From Candidatus Limosilactobacillus intestinipullorum (GTDB taxonomy: Bacteria; Bacillota; Bacilli; Lactobacillales; Lactobacillaceae), in NCBI GenBank assembly GCA_019117185.1, contig DXAF01000013.1:1-64000 (forward strand): a stretch of DNA of 64,000 bases, read 5' to 3'. The translations under genes and the position numbers were made by a program. Every line of letters begins with the position of its first letter. Positions within the stretch are counted from its first letter, which is position 1. Shown in pieces: positions 44,956-53,241 of this stretch. Under the pieces are notes generated by a model that was not told the origin of the DNA, made no database searches, and saw only the letters and a program-made list of their open reading frames with translations.

Positions 44956-45140
44956 GAGACAGAACTAGCTTGCTAGTTCGTTTTTCGAAGCGCAGCAAGC
45001 CTGTAGGGAACCCCCGTCGAAGCGCAACTAGCCTTTAGGAAGCACAAAGAGGGCTCTAGCGTTCGAAAAAATCCGGACGATAGAGCCCCTTTGTGGACTG
45101 CGCTGTAGCATTTTGCCCTTTACGAGGGCGTTATGTCATA
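44956..45140 (-). repeat. dispersed structured repeat, copy C
   Basis: This is the inverted counterpart of copy A: on the minus strand GGGGCTCTATCGTCCGG...CGAACGCTAGAGCCC, then TTTGTGCTTCCTAAAGGCT, GACGGGGGTTCCCTACAGGC and CGAACTAGCAAGCTAGTTC with GTCTC. It fills the space between the ABC transporter operon end and the MATE gene. Confidence 0.78.
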
Positions 45141-45165
45141 ACTCTTAGCGTCCCCGTTTCGTTTA

Positions 45166-45930
45166 TTAATCTTCGAAGAACCGGTAAAGGTCTTCAGTAG
45201 TTAACTTGGCCTTGTCAGCACCTGTAAAGTCAGCACGGATCTGGCCATCCTTTAACACGATCAGCCGGTTGCCGTAGGTTAAGGCATCCTCCAAGTGGTG
45301 GGTGATCATCAGGGCCGTTAAGCGGTCCTGAGTGATTCGCTCGTTGGTGGCGTGCAGGAGGTTCAGGCTGGTGTGGGGGTCAAGTGCGGCCGTGTGTTCA
45401 TCGAGTAGAAGAATATCTGGCCGCTTAAGGGTCGCCATCAGGAAACTGAGGGCTTGCCGCTGGCCACCAGAGAGGGCCCCGGTGGCGGTGGTCATCCGGT
45501 TTTCTAGCCCGTTATTCATGGTGGCGGCTAGCTTAGTGAAACGGGCTAGGTTAGGCTTGAGCCGGCGGGGAACAAGGTGGCGGTGTTCACCCCGCTTGGT
45601 GGCGAGGAGCATGTTTTCGGCCACGGTCATCCGGGGGGCAGTCCCCAGCTTAGGGTCTTGAAATACCCGCGCTAAAAAGGTGGTTCGCTGTTCTTCTGAC
45701 GTCCGGGTAATGTCGGTGCCGTTGTGTAAGATTGCTCCCGAATCGGCGGGGAGGTTTCCCCCAATGACGTTAAAGAGGGTCGACTTACCCGCGCCGTTGG
45801 TACCGACAATGGTAATGAAGTCACCGGCGTTAATCTTAAGGTTAATCCCTTTTAAAATGGTAGTTTCATTAGCCGTCCCCTTATTGACAACGGTCTTAAC
45901 GTTTTTAAGTTCCAGGATCGGCTTACTCAT
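45166..45930 (-). CDS. TrpZ-like ABC transporter ATPase
   Basis: A 254-residue ABC ATPase: Walker A GTNGAGKST, signature LSGGQRQAL, Walker B ILLLDEHTAALD and switch His in MITHH. It powers the permease encoded by the gene it overlaps by 8 nt. The three-gene arrangement (binding protein, permease, ATPase of COG2984/COG4120/COG1101 type) matches transporters proposed to import tryptophan or related compounds. Confidence 0.9.
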   Translation of the reverse strand: MSKPILELKNVKTVVNKGTANETTILKGINLKINAGDFITIVGTNGAGKSTLFNVIGGNLPADSGAILHNGTDITRTSEEQRTTFLARVFQDPKLGTAPRMTVAENMLLATKRGEHRHLVPRRLKPNLARFTKLAATMNNGLENRMTTATGALSGGQRQALSFLMATLKRPDILLLDEHTAALDPHTSLNLLHATNERITQDRLTALMITHHLEDALTYGNRLIVLKDGQIRADFTGADKAKLTTEDLYRFFED

Positions 45931-46822
45931 GTGGACGGACTCCTTTCAAAATTGGTTTTTTAATCTGGAGGTGTTGTTCCATTTGGGGAATCATCATGCA
46001 GATTGCGAGGACGATCGATGAAATCAGGTTGAGGTCGTTGGCAGAGAAGCCCAGCTGGAGGACCGCCAAAAGAATAATCCGGTAGATGATACTACCAAGG
46101 GTCACGGCCACTAACCGCTGGTTTAAAGTCAATTCACCAAAGGCTACTTCCCCAATAATAATGGAAGCCAGGGCGATGACGATGGTTCCGATTCCCATGT
46201 TGATATCGGCATAACCATTGTTTTGGGCGATTAAGGCGCCACATAGCCCGACCATCCCATTAGAGACCATCAGTCCCACAATGACCATCTTGTCAGTGTG
46301 GATGCCGAGTGACCGGGCCATGGTGGCGTTGTCTCCCGTGGCGATGAAAGCTTGCCCATAGTCGGTCGCAAGAAACAGGACCATTAGAATAGTAATGATT
46401 GCAATCACGATGATGCCCATTACGACACTGTCAAAGTACTGGGGGAGGCTCGTCATAAAGTGGCCGCTAAACAGGGTAGGTTTGCCCAACAGCGAAATGT
46501 TGGACTTGCCCATGATTCGTAGGTTGACCGAGTAAATCGCGGTCATCGTTAAAATCCCGGCAAGCAGGCTCGGAATTTTTCCCTTGGTGTAGAGCAGGCC
46601 GGTGATCAGACCGGCCGCCATCCCAGCTAGAACCGCCAGGAGGGTCGCAAGCAGTGGGTCAATTCCCCGGGAGATGGCGGTGACGGCGGTTGCGGCGCCA
46701 AGGGGAAACGTTCCTTCGACCGTCATGTCACAAAAGTCGAGGATTCGGAAGGTGAGGTAAAGACCTAGCCCCAGTAATGCCCACAATAATCCTTGACCGA
46801 TTGCTGATACCATTAGATTCAT
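45923..46822 (-). CDS. TrpY-like ABC transporter permease
   Basis: 299 residues with about nine hydrophobic segments, in the branched-chain/ribose-type permease fold (FRILDFCDMTVEGTFPLGAA near the start). The start overlaps the binding-protein stop (ATGA) and the end overlaps the ATPase start, indicating tight coupling. Confidence 0.9.
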   Translation of the reverse strand: MNLMVSAIGQGLLWALLGLGLYLTFRILDFCDMTVEGTFPLGAATAVTAISRGIDPLLATLLAVLAGMAAGLITGLLYTKGKIPSLLAGILTMTAIYSVNLRIMGKSNISLLGKPTLFSGHFMTSLPQYFDSVVMGIIVIAIITILMVLFLATDYGQAFIATGDNATMARSLGIHTDKMVIVGLMVSNGMVGLCGALIAQNNGYADINMGIGTIVIALASIIIGEVAFGELTLNQRLVAVTLGSIIYRIILLAVLQLGFSANDLNLISSIVLAICMMIPQMEQHLQIKKPILKGVRPHE

Positions 46823-47811
46823 TGATAGATCGCTCCCTTCGTTTTTGCTTCATGTTCAAAGTTAGCTGGAACGTGGAGGCCTAACTTGTGGGCCTGCTTC
46901 AAGTTCAATACTGGTTCACCATGGCGAACGTATTCGATGGGCATGGTGGCCGGCTTCTTTCCCTTTAAGATGGCCACGGTCATCTTGGCACCACGGACAC
47001 CCAGTTCGTACTGGTTGACGCTGTAGGTGGCTACACCACCCTGCTTAACCATCGTCGCGGCCGCTGGGAAAATTGGCTTGTTCGCCGCGTTGGCATTCTT
47101 AACTAGGGTCTGCATTGCCCCGGCAATGGTGTTATCGGTCGGCACAACTACGGCATCAACTTGCTGGAGCATTTGCTCAGAAACCTGGTTGAGGTCGTTG
47201 CTGTTGGCGATGGAGTAGGCCTTAAGGTGGATCCTCATCCGCCGACACTCCCGTTTGATCTGATGGTAACCGGCTACGGCGGAGGCGTCACTGGAAGTGT
47301 AGATAACACCGAGGGTCTTGAGGTGGGGCATAAACTCTTTAACCAGGGTCAGCTGCTCTTTGATCGGTGCCTGGTCAGAAACCCCACTGATGTTACCACC
47401 GGGGTGGCGGTTGTTTTTGACAAGGCCGGCGCCCTGGGGATCCGTAACCGCGCCAAGGACGATCGGAGTTTTCGTCGTTGAATTAGCAATCGCTTGTGCA
47501 GCAGGGGTAGTAATCCCGTAGATGACGTTGCAGTTGTCGTTGACCAATTTGCCGGCCATGGTCTTCAGATTACTCTGGTCACCATTGGCGTTTTGATATT
47601 CAATCTTGATGTTTTTACCATCGTGGTAACCAAGTCGCCCTAGCTCGTCGACATACCCCTTGTAGATTTGGTCCAGGGCGGGGTGGTGCATCAAAGTGAG
47701 CACCCCCACCTTAGGGGTTCGCTGCCTAACAAGCTGACCGCCGCTTTCCATAAAGAACGCGACGCCCAAGAAGGCCACTAGCAAGGCAATTAGGGTATAC
47801 ATTCGCTTCAT
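46819..47811 (-). CDS. TrpX-like ABC transporter substrate-binding protein
   Basis: 330 residues of the ABC_sub_bind family. The N-terminal hydrophobic segment (LIALLVAFLGVAFFM) has no lipobox Cys, so it is probably a membrane-anchored rather than a lipidated protein. Two type-I domains follow, with KVGVLTLMHHPALD and AVVVPTDNTIAGAMQTLV. It heads an operon whose leader carries a short frame with a Trp codon. Confidence 0.88.
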   Translation of the reverse strand: MKRMYTLIALLVAFLGVAFFMESGGQLVRQRTPKVGVLTLMHHPALDQIYKGYVDELGRLGYHDGKNIKIEYQNANGDQSNLKTMAGKLVNDNCNVIYGITTPAAQAIANSTTKTPIVLGAVTDPQGAGLVKNNRHPGGNISGVSDQAPIKEQLTLVKEFMPHLKTLGVIYTSSDASAVAGYHQIKRECRRMRIHLKAYSIANSNDLNQVSEQMLQQVDAVVVPTDNTIAGAMQTLVKNANAANKPIFPAAATMVKQGGVATYSVNQYELGVRGAKMTVAILKGKKPATMPIEYVRHGEPVLNLKQAHKLGLHVPANFEHEAKTKGAIYQ

Positions 47812-47835
47812 ATTCGTTCTTCACACCTTTCTAAA

Positions 47836-47868
47836 TTAAAAAAGGGAGCCCACATACCTGGACTCCCA
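47836..47868 (-). terminator. leader terminator of the TrpXYZ-type operon
   Basis: On the minus strand GGGAGTCCAGGTATGTGGGCTCCC is followed by TTTTTTAA. It lies 25 nt before the binding-protein start, so it can act as an attenuator. Confidence 0.88.
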
Positions 47869-47888
47869 TCTTGGATGGCAAAATAAAA

Positions 47889-47912
47889 GTCCGCATGTGG
47901 ATCCATGCGGAC
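47889..47912 (-). promoter_or_regulatory. perfect 9-bp hairpin in the ABC operon leader
   Basis: GTCCGCATG/CATGCGGAC with a 6-nt loop stands between the three-way-junction region and the terminator. It may be an intermediate pause or anti-terminating element. Confidence 0.7.
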
Positions 47913-47930
47913 TGAATGAATGTCAAAATC

Positions 47931-47997
47931 AGCCGGCACAGATGCAATCTGTCTCTTCAGGTTGCATCCATGACGAATCAACCTGAACCTACCGGCT
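47931..47997 (-). promoter_or_regulatory. three-way-junction leader structure, unassigned class
   Basis: Three stems are perfect by eye: P1 AGCCGG/CCGGCT (47931-47936 with 47992-47997), P2 TTCAGGTTG/CAACCTGAA (47956-47964 with 47979-47987), and P3 CAGAT/ATCTG (47939-47943 with 47947-47951). The stop codon of the leader frame lies within or next to P1. I do not recognise a known riboswitch; there is no T-box motif. Confidence 0.7.
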
Positions 47998-48039
47998 TTG
48001 CCAACGATTAATGCGGTTGTTAAGCTGAATTGACTTCAT
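47989..48039 (-). CDS. 16-residue leader peptide with one Trp codon
   Basis: The frame reads MKSIQLNNRINRWQSR and stops at TAG (47989-47991). GGGAG (48048-48052) lies 8 nt before ATG, and the promoter start would be about 25 nt upstream of ATG. Trp is codon 13, three codons before the stop; the last codons run into the P1 stem. This suits a ribosome-stalling or attenuation role for the downstream TrpXYZ-type transporter. It is inferred from sequence only. Confidence 0.6.
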   Translation of the reverse strand: MKSIQLNNRINRWQSR

Positions 48040-48071
48040 TATACTTACTCCCTTGCTTATAATTGCCTTTT

Positions 48072-48100
48072 AGTATAGCTAAGCCGTCCCGGAGTGTCAA
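48072..48100 (-). promoter_or_regulatory. near-consensus promoter of the TrpXYZ-type operon
   Basis: The minus strand has TTGACA (48095-48100), 17 nt, then TATACT (48072-48077). The predicted start lies near 48065, leaving a leader of about 250 nt. Confidence 0.85.
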
Positions 48101-48193
48101 TAGGGAATCTTATTTAGCTAACCAGGAAAATTGCTGACGGGCGCGTGCGTGTGATAACATAAAATTAATACTTTAATGACATGAGGGAGAAAA

Positions 48194-49738
48194 ATGGCAG
48201 TTTTAGATGTTGAAGGACTGACAATGAGTTATGCTGATAAGAAGCTTTACGAAGATGCCAGCTTTCAGTTAGAAAAACATGAACACATGGGAATTGTCGG
48301 CCAAAATGGGGCCGGCAAGTCAACGTTGATTAAGATCTTGATTGGAAAAACTTTACCAGTTGAGGGAACCATTAAGTGGCAAAAGGGGGTCAAGATTGGC
48401 TACCTCGACCAGTACGTGGATATTCCAAAGGGGATGACCCTAATTGAATTCCTCCACACGGCCTTCGCCGACCTCTACCAACTAAACGACCAGATGAACC
48501 AGCTGTACCAAGACTACGCCAGTGAAATGGATGACAAGTTACTGGCGAAGGCGGGGCAAATCCAAGAAAAACTGGACGCCAATAATTTCTATGAGATCGA
48601 GACCGAGATTGACCGGGTCATGAACGGGCTAGGGTTAACGGAAATTGGAAAGGACCATGTTGTGTCAGAGATGAGTGGGGGCCAACGTTCCAAGATTATC
48701 CTGGCGAAGATGCTGTTGGAGAACCCGGACGTGATCCTGTTAGACGAACCGACTAACTACTTGGACACAGCCCACATTGAGTGGTTGATCGACTATCTAA
48801 ACAACTATGATGGTGCAGCGATGATCATTTCTCACGACTATGACTTCTTAGAGCAAGTCACCAACACCATCTGTGACGTATCCTTTAATAAGATTACCAA
48901 GTACCGGGGCAGCTTCCAGCAGGCAATGCGGCAAAAGGAAGAACGTAAGGAAGCCCAGGAGCGGGAGTATGAAAAGCAACAGGTAGTGATTGAAAAGGCT
49001 GAGCGCTTCATCCGGAAGAACAAGGCCGGCTCAAAGTCTACCATGGCTAAGTCGCGGGAGAAGATGCTTGCCCGGATGAAACGGGTGGACCCGCCAGCTG
49101 ATAACCTCAAAGCGGTCTTCCACTTTCCATATGAGAATACCGGGTCCGCGAACGCCCTGCGGGTAAATGAGTTGTCCGTGGGTTATGGGCGGCCCCTGCT
49201 GGCACCGGTAACCTTCTCCATGACGATGGGGGAGAAGCTCCTCTTCACCGGGTTCAATGGGGTCGGTAAGTCGACGTTAATTAAGTCGATTCTAAAAAAG
49301 ATCCCGGCGCTGGCGGGGACGGCGCTTTTTTCACCGTCGGCCAAGATTAACTACTTTGACCAGGACCTGGAATGGGATGACCCCCAATTGACGCCCTTGC
49401 AGACAATTCAAAATCTCTTCCCGACAATGCAGCCACGGACGATCCGGACGAAACTTGCCCGGGCCGGGATCAATGCCGCTAACACGCAAAAGCCGCTCCA
49501 CCTTTTATCCGGTGGTGAACAGACTAAGGTTAAGTTAGCAATTTTGGAACTGACACCATGTAACTTCTTAATTATGGACGAACCGACCAACCACCTTGAT
49601 GATGAAACTAAGGAGGGGCTGAAAAAGGCCCTGCAAGAGTTCCCGGGCAACCTGATCCTGGTTAGCCACGAGGAAAGTTTCTACCGTGGTTGGCTTGACA
49701 AGGTATTAAATGTTGAAAAGCTGAGCTTGAAAAAGTAG
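48194..49738 (+). CDS. ABC-F family ATPase (YbiT/YkpA-like)
   Basis: 514 residues with two ABC ATPase domains and no membrane segments, the layout of ABC-F translation factors. Domain 1 has GQNGAGKST, MSGGQRSK and VILLDEPTNYLD; domain 2 has GFNGVGKST, LSGGEQTK and LIMDEPTNHLD. The linker between them (about 230-310) is charged and helical, as expected for the ribosomal E-site tip. Length and lack of a C-terminal coiled coil favour a housekeeping YbiT/YkpA type over an antibiotic-resistance factor. Confidence 0.9.
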   Translation: MAVLDVEGLTMSYADKKLYEDASFQLEKHEHMGIVGQNGAGKSTLIKILIGKTLPVEGTIKWQKGVKIGYLDQYVDIPKGMTLIEFLHTAFADLYQLNDQMNQLYQDYASEMDDKLLAKAGQIQEKLDANNFYEIETEIDRVMNGLGLTEIGKDHVVSEMSGGQRSKIILAKMLLENPDVILLDEPTNYLDTAHIEWLIDYLNNYDGAAMIISHDYDFLEQVTNTICDVSFNKITKYRGSFQQAMRQKEERKEAQEREYEKQQVVIEKAERFIRKNKAGSKSTMAKSREKMLARMKRVDPPADNLKAVFHFPYENTGSANALRVNELSVGYGRPLLAPVTFSMTMGEKLLFTGFNGVGKSTLIKSILKKIPALAGTALFSPSAKINYFDQDLEWDDPQLTPLQTIQNLFPTMQPRTIRTKLARAGINAANTQKPLHLLSGGEQTKVKLAILELTPCNFLIMDEPTNHLDDETKEGLKKALQEFPGNLILVSHEESFYRGWLDKVLNVEKLSLKK

Positions 49739-49749
49739 GAGGCGGTACA

Positions 49750-49900
49750 ATGCCGTACACAATTTCCGAGTTGGTGGTGCTCTTCTTCACCTATTCCGTG
49801 GTTGGCTGGTTGTGGGAGACCTTTTACTGTTCGATTAAGGACCACCACTATGCTTACCGGGGATTCTTGTTTGGCCCCTATTGGCCCGTGTATGGGACGA
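49750..49900 (+). pseudogene. CmpB-type membrane protein gene truncated by IS30
   Basis: Fifty codons of a protein resembling the putative ABC-permease family CmpB (VVGWLWETFYCSIKDHHYAY, then FLFGPYWPVYG) follow GGAGGCGG 6 nt upstream. The similarity stops exactly where the IS30 inverted repeat begins. The rest of the gene is not found on the far side, so the 3' part is lost. The frame continues 18 codons into the element. Confidence 0.75.
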
Positions 49901-50985
49901 ATTGTCAAACCAAGTGCAACGGTTTCTCAAAAAATACTTCATATGGGGTTTCATAATTTAACACTTTTCGAGGACGACGGTTCAGCTGATGTTGGCAGAA
50001 ACTGACGTCCTTATCTGTATAGTCATCAATATCAGTTCTTTTAGGAAAGTATTCCCTAATTAGGCCATTAGTATTTTCATTAGTTCCTCTTTCCTCTGGT
50101 GAATATGGATCTGGCCAATAAATAGCTACTCCTAAACGTTCTCGAATATCATTTAGGCTAAGAAATTCACGCCCATGATCTGGAGTCAATGAATGGACAA
50201 ATTCTTTAGGGATAGATCCTAAGAGATCAACTAAGCCCTGATTAACATCAGCTGTTTCTTTGTAATTGATCTTTTTGATCAATACTAATCGACTAAGACG
50301 ATCAACGACTGTTAAAAGAACAGAGTGTCCAGTTTTCCCCATTACAGTATCTATTTCCCAATCACCAATGCGCTGACGCTCATTGATGAATTTAGGGCGC
50401 TCATGAATTGAAATATAATCTGTCTGGGCTTCCCGATGCCTCCTGGTATTTTTAGGATGACGGGTGTGATGCTTATGTCTTAAATGTCGTTTAATTCCGG
50501 TATCACCATGAGATGAATACTGTTCACCTAAATTATGCTTGTAAATATGACGATAGATGGTGTTATAACTAACACACCACTGATGTTCTTTCGCAAATCG
50601 CGCAGCGATTTGTTCAGGAGACCAATGTAAATCTAAAATATAATGAACAATTTTACGGCGCAATAGTGGATGACTATCTAGCAACAGTGGTTTATGGCAA
50701 TTACGACGTTTTAAGCGATAGTCATTTTCAGCAGTATTAGCAGAGTATTTACCAGAACAACGCTTTAATTCACGAGAAATAGTACTTGGACTACGCTTCA
50801 TGTGTAAGGCAATTGCACGAATAGTTAATCCTTTAGCCTTTAAACACATAAGCATTTCACGTTCTTTTATAGTAAAATGTATATAGCTCATAACGGGTTA
50901 CCTCGAATAGTTTGATTTGGTCGTTAAACATATTCTACCCGCTATGGGTTTATTTTTTAAAATCTGTTGCACTTAGATTGTAAAT
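49901..50985 (-). mobile_element. IS30-family insertion sequence, about 1.08 kb
   Basis: The imperfect terminal repeats ATTGTCAAACCAAGTGCAAC (left) and ATTTACAATCTAAGTGCAAC (right, reversed) agree at 15 of 20 positions and enclose a single intact transposase gene. The sequences immediately outside show no matching direct repeat. The lower GC content of the element contrasts with the flanking genes. Confidence 0.9.
49905..50891 (-). CDS. IS30-family transposase
   Basis: 328 residues. The N-terminal helix-turn-helix (GLTIRAIALHMKRSPSTISR) binds the ends. The DDE catalytic core shows Asp in GDWEIDTVMG, Asp in SLTPDHGREF and Glu in PEERGTNENTNG. The gene is intact, so the element may be active. 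Its last codons lie in the left terminal repeat, usual for this family. Confidence 0.95.
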   Translation of the reverse strand: MSYIHFTIKEREMLMCLKAKGLTIRAIALHMKRSPSTISRELKRCSGKYSANTAENDYRLKRRNCHKPLLLDSHPLLRRKIVHYILDLHWSPEQIAARFAKEHQWCVSYNTIYRHIYKHNLGEQYSSHGDTGIKRHLRHKHHTRHPKNTRRHREAQTDYISIHERPKFINERQRIGDWEIDTVMGKTGHSVLLTVVDRLSRLVLIKKINYKETADVNQGLVDLLGSIPKEFVHSLTPDHGREFLSLNDIRERLGVAIYWPDPYSPEERGTNENTNGLIREYFPKRTDIDDYTDKDVSFCQHQLNRRPRKVLNYETPYEVFFEKPLHLV

Positions 50986-51000
50986 ACTCAACATAAAACG

Positions 51001-51036
51001 CCCCCAGTGCTCGGCAAAGCCGGCCGCTGGGGGCAA
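51001..51036 (-). terminator. terminator of the murT-gatD operon
   Basis: On the minus strand GCCCCCAG pairs with CTGGGGGC across a 20-nt loop, followed by GTTTTAT. Confidence 0.8.
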
Positions 51037-51048
51037 ATGATACTAAAA

Positions 51049-51753
51049 TTAATAAGTTGGGTCAATCTTAATAGCACGCTGGGCACTGAGGTCCGCGTCC
51101 GGATACTTGTTCGCCAGCGCGGTTAACAGCATCCGCTTGGCTAGCTCACCGTTCCGGTCCAGGACGGTGTGCATGTTGGTACAGAAGGCGTTCTTGTAAA
51201 CGGCCCCTTCGGTATCATCGTCATGGTTGTTCCCGACACCTTCCACCACGGTACCTAGTGGTGTTTCGTCATCGCCCAGGAAGGTTACCAGGTCGTGGTT
51301 TTCGTGGCCGTGGAAGTTGGGACCCCATTGCGACTTAATTACCAGGTCGTCTTGGATTGGTTCGCCGTCGCTCGGGAGCTCACTGTGGTGGGAAAGCAAC
51401 CCCGCCCCAGTGACCTTCTTATTGTGTTGGTCGATGTAGGACTGGCCAAGTAGTTGGTAACCTTCACCAACCGCCAGTAAGGGCTTGCCGTCTTCGATAA
51501 ACTTTTGCAGCTCGGCGTGCTTAGTAGGGATATCTTCGCGGGCAATTGATTGTTCAAACTTTTGCCCGGCCCCAATCACAATCAGGTCATAGTCGGCCGC
51601 CGTAAAGTCGTCCTCGACACTGACGACCTTGCTGGAAACGGCGGTGTCAAGCAGCTGGCCGTAGTACTTTAGGGCCATGATGTTGCCGAGGTCACCATAC
51701 GTGTTTAACAGGTTCCCGTACAGGTGCGCTAGTTGTAGTTGATACTTAGCCAT
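51049..51753 (-). CDS. gatD: GatD-like amidotransferase lacking the nucleophile Cys
   Basis: 234 residues, partner of MurT in the lipid II isoglutaminyl synthase. GatD normally supplies ammonia from glutamine through a Cys in a CGGYQ motif. Here the segment reads LLAVGEGYQLLG (residues 92-103), with Gly at the Cys position; the DNA is unambiguous. The candidate His (FCTNMHTVLD) remains. Glutaminase activity is therefore not expected by the usual mechanism. ATG 51753 overlaps the murT stop (TAATG); the longer frame overlaps murT and is rejected. Confidence 0.85.
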   Translation of the reverse strand: MAKYQLQLAHLYGNLLNTYGDLGNIMALKYYGQLLDTAVSSKVVSVEDDFTAADYDLIVIGAGQKFEQSIAREDIPTKHAELQKFIEDGKPLLAVGEGYQLLGQSYIDQHNKKVTGAGLLSHHSELPSDGEPIQDDLVIKSQWGPNFHGHENHDLVTFLGDDETPLGTVVEGVGNNHDDDTEGAVYKNAFCTNMHTVLDRNGELAKRMLLTALANKYPDADLSAQRAIKIDPTY

Positions 51754-53090
51754 TATTCCATCCCCCCATCGATCAGCTTTTGTTCCGCCAGCGCCTTGCG
51801 TAGCTGCCGCATTGCTGTGTAGCAAGTAACCACATAGAGACGCTTAGTTGGGATCTCCTTAATCCGGTCGATTAGCTTGGTCGGGTCAGGTTCAACGTTG
51901 ACATCCTTAAAGCCACCAAACTTAAACCGGGTCGTGGCGTCCTTGTAATTAGCGGCACCGACCAGGTAGTAAGGAATATCGTGGTCCTTCAAGGTTTCGA
52001 AGTTACAGTCCCAAATCCAGGAGGTATCCTCACCATCTGCTGGCAGGGCCGTCAGCAGGAAGGCAAAGGAGAAGGGATCTTTATCGGTCTTGATCATATC
52101 GAGCACGGTGTCGACCCCAATTTGGTTTTTCACCATGATGATGACCATTTCCTTGTCACCAATTTGGACCTTTTCTTGCCGGCCGAAAATTTCGGGGCTC
52201 TTTTCAAAGGCCGCCTTGATGTTGGCCTTCTCCACGCCCATGAACCGGGACAGGGAGTAGGCCGCCAGGGCGTTGTAGATGTTGTAAGAGCCACCGACGG
52301 GGATGGTAAATTGATAGTCATCAAACTTGACCACGGAGTCCGCGGAGGTCATCCGTTCCACGGCAGTTACCTTGTAGTCAAGGCTGGGCCGCTTGTGGCC
52401 ACAGTTCGGGCAGAAGTAGGCGCCGAGACCACCGTAGGTAATGAAACCGTAGTGGATGATGTGGTGGCACTTAGGACAAACCACCCCGTCCGTGTTAGAC
52501 GGTGCCTCTAAGTCGCCCATCGGTTGGTCGTCAAAACCGTACCAAACGCGGGGGTTCGGGAGGTCGACCGAGTTGAAAATCGGGTCGTCAGCGTTGGCAA
52601 TGATCGTGGCCTTTGGTGCCATCCGGACCCCTTCAAGCATCCGGTCCCAGGTGGCGTACAGTTCACTGTAACGGTCGAGCTGGTCGCGGAAAAGGTTAGT
52701 AAAGACGAAGGCTTTGGGCTTGAAGTACTTGACGATCCGGACGATGTTGGCCTCGTCGACTTCGAGGACGGCCAGTCCCTTCTTCTTCGGCTTCGGTGCG
52801 GAAAAGAAGATCGTGGCGATCCCCCGCTTCATGTTAGAGCCGGTCGGGTTGTAAAGGACGTCCGGGTACTTTTGGTTGAGGGCCTGGACAGCCAGGGCCG
52901 TGGCCGTGGTCTTTCCGTTGGTCCCACCAACGATTACGAAATCGTAGCGGTCCTTGTAGTGGTATAAAATGTCGGGATCAATTTTTAAGGCAACAAGACC
53001 CGGCAGGGAGCTTCCCCGGTTAAAGATGCCGTGCAAAACGGAGTACGAGAGGTGCCCCGCGCCAGCGGCAACAGAACTTCTAAATGACAT
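51753..53090 (-). CDS. murT: lipid II isoglutaminyl synthase subunit MurT
   Basis: 445 residues with Mur-ligase fold. The ATP motif is GGTNGKTTATALA, and the MurT-specific zinc ribbon appears as CPKCHH and FCPNCGHKRP (about 200-230). MurT with GatD amidates the D-glutamate of lipid II. The gene heads the two-gene operon and lies divergent from the phosphopentomutase-like gene. Confidence 0.93.
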   Translation of the reverse strand: MSFRSSVAAGAGHLSYSVLHGIFNRGSSLPGLVALKIDPDILYHYKDRYDFVIVGGTNGKTTATALAVQALNQKYPDVLYNPTGSNMKRGIATIFFSAPKPKKKGLAVLEVDEANIVRIVKYFKPKAFVFTNLFRDQLDRYSELYATWDRMLEGVRMAPKATIIANADDPIFNSVDLPNPRVWYGFDDQPMGDLEAPSNTDGVVCPKCHHIIHYGFITYGGLGAYFCPNCGHKRPSLDYKVTAVERMTSADSVVKFDDYQFTIPVGGSYNIYNALAAYSLSRFMGVEKANIKAAFEKSPEIFGRQEKVQIGDKEMVIIMVKNQIGVDTVLDMIKTDKDPFSFAFLLTALPADGEDTSWIWDCNFETLKDHDIPYYLVGAANYKDATTRFKFGGFKDVNVEPDPTKLIDRIKEIPTKRLYVVTCYTAMRQLRKALAEQKLIDGGME

Positions 53091-53241
53091 GGTATTTTCC
53101 TTTCTATTTTTGATTAATATCTTATTTAATTTGGGTTAAGTAAAAAAACTTACTTTGCTATTATATGAAGATTTATGGTAATTGAAAACCCCCTATTTAT
53201 GTTATGCTTAAGCCATCATCGGCCGATAGGGGGAATGGAAC

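Noticed and set aside
47822..48060. T-box or known riboswitch before the TrpXYZ-type operon
   Set aside because: There is no GGGTGGNACC antiterminator, and the three-stem core lacks the purine, TPP, SAM or lysine conserved blocks.
48194..49738. ABC-F gene as an antibiotic-resistance determinant
   Set aside because: Length, linker and lack of mobile context next to the gene's 5' side fit a housekeeping YbiT/YkpA-type factor better; the IS30 is an independent insertion downstream.
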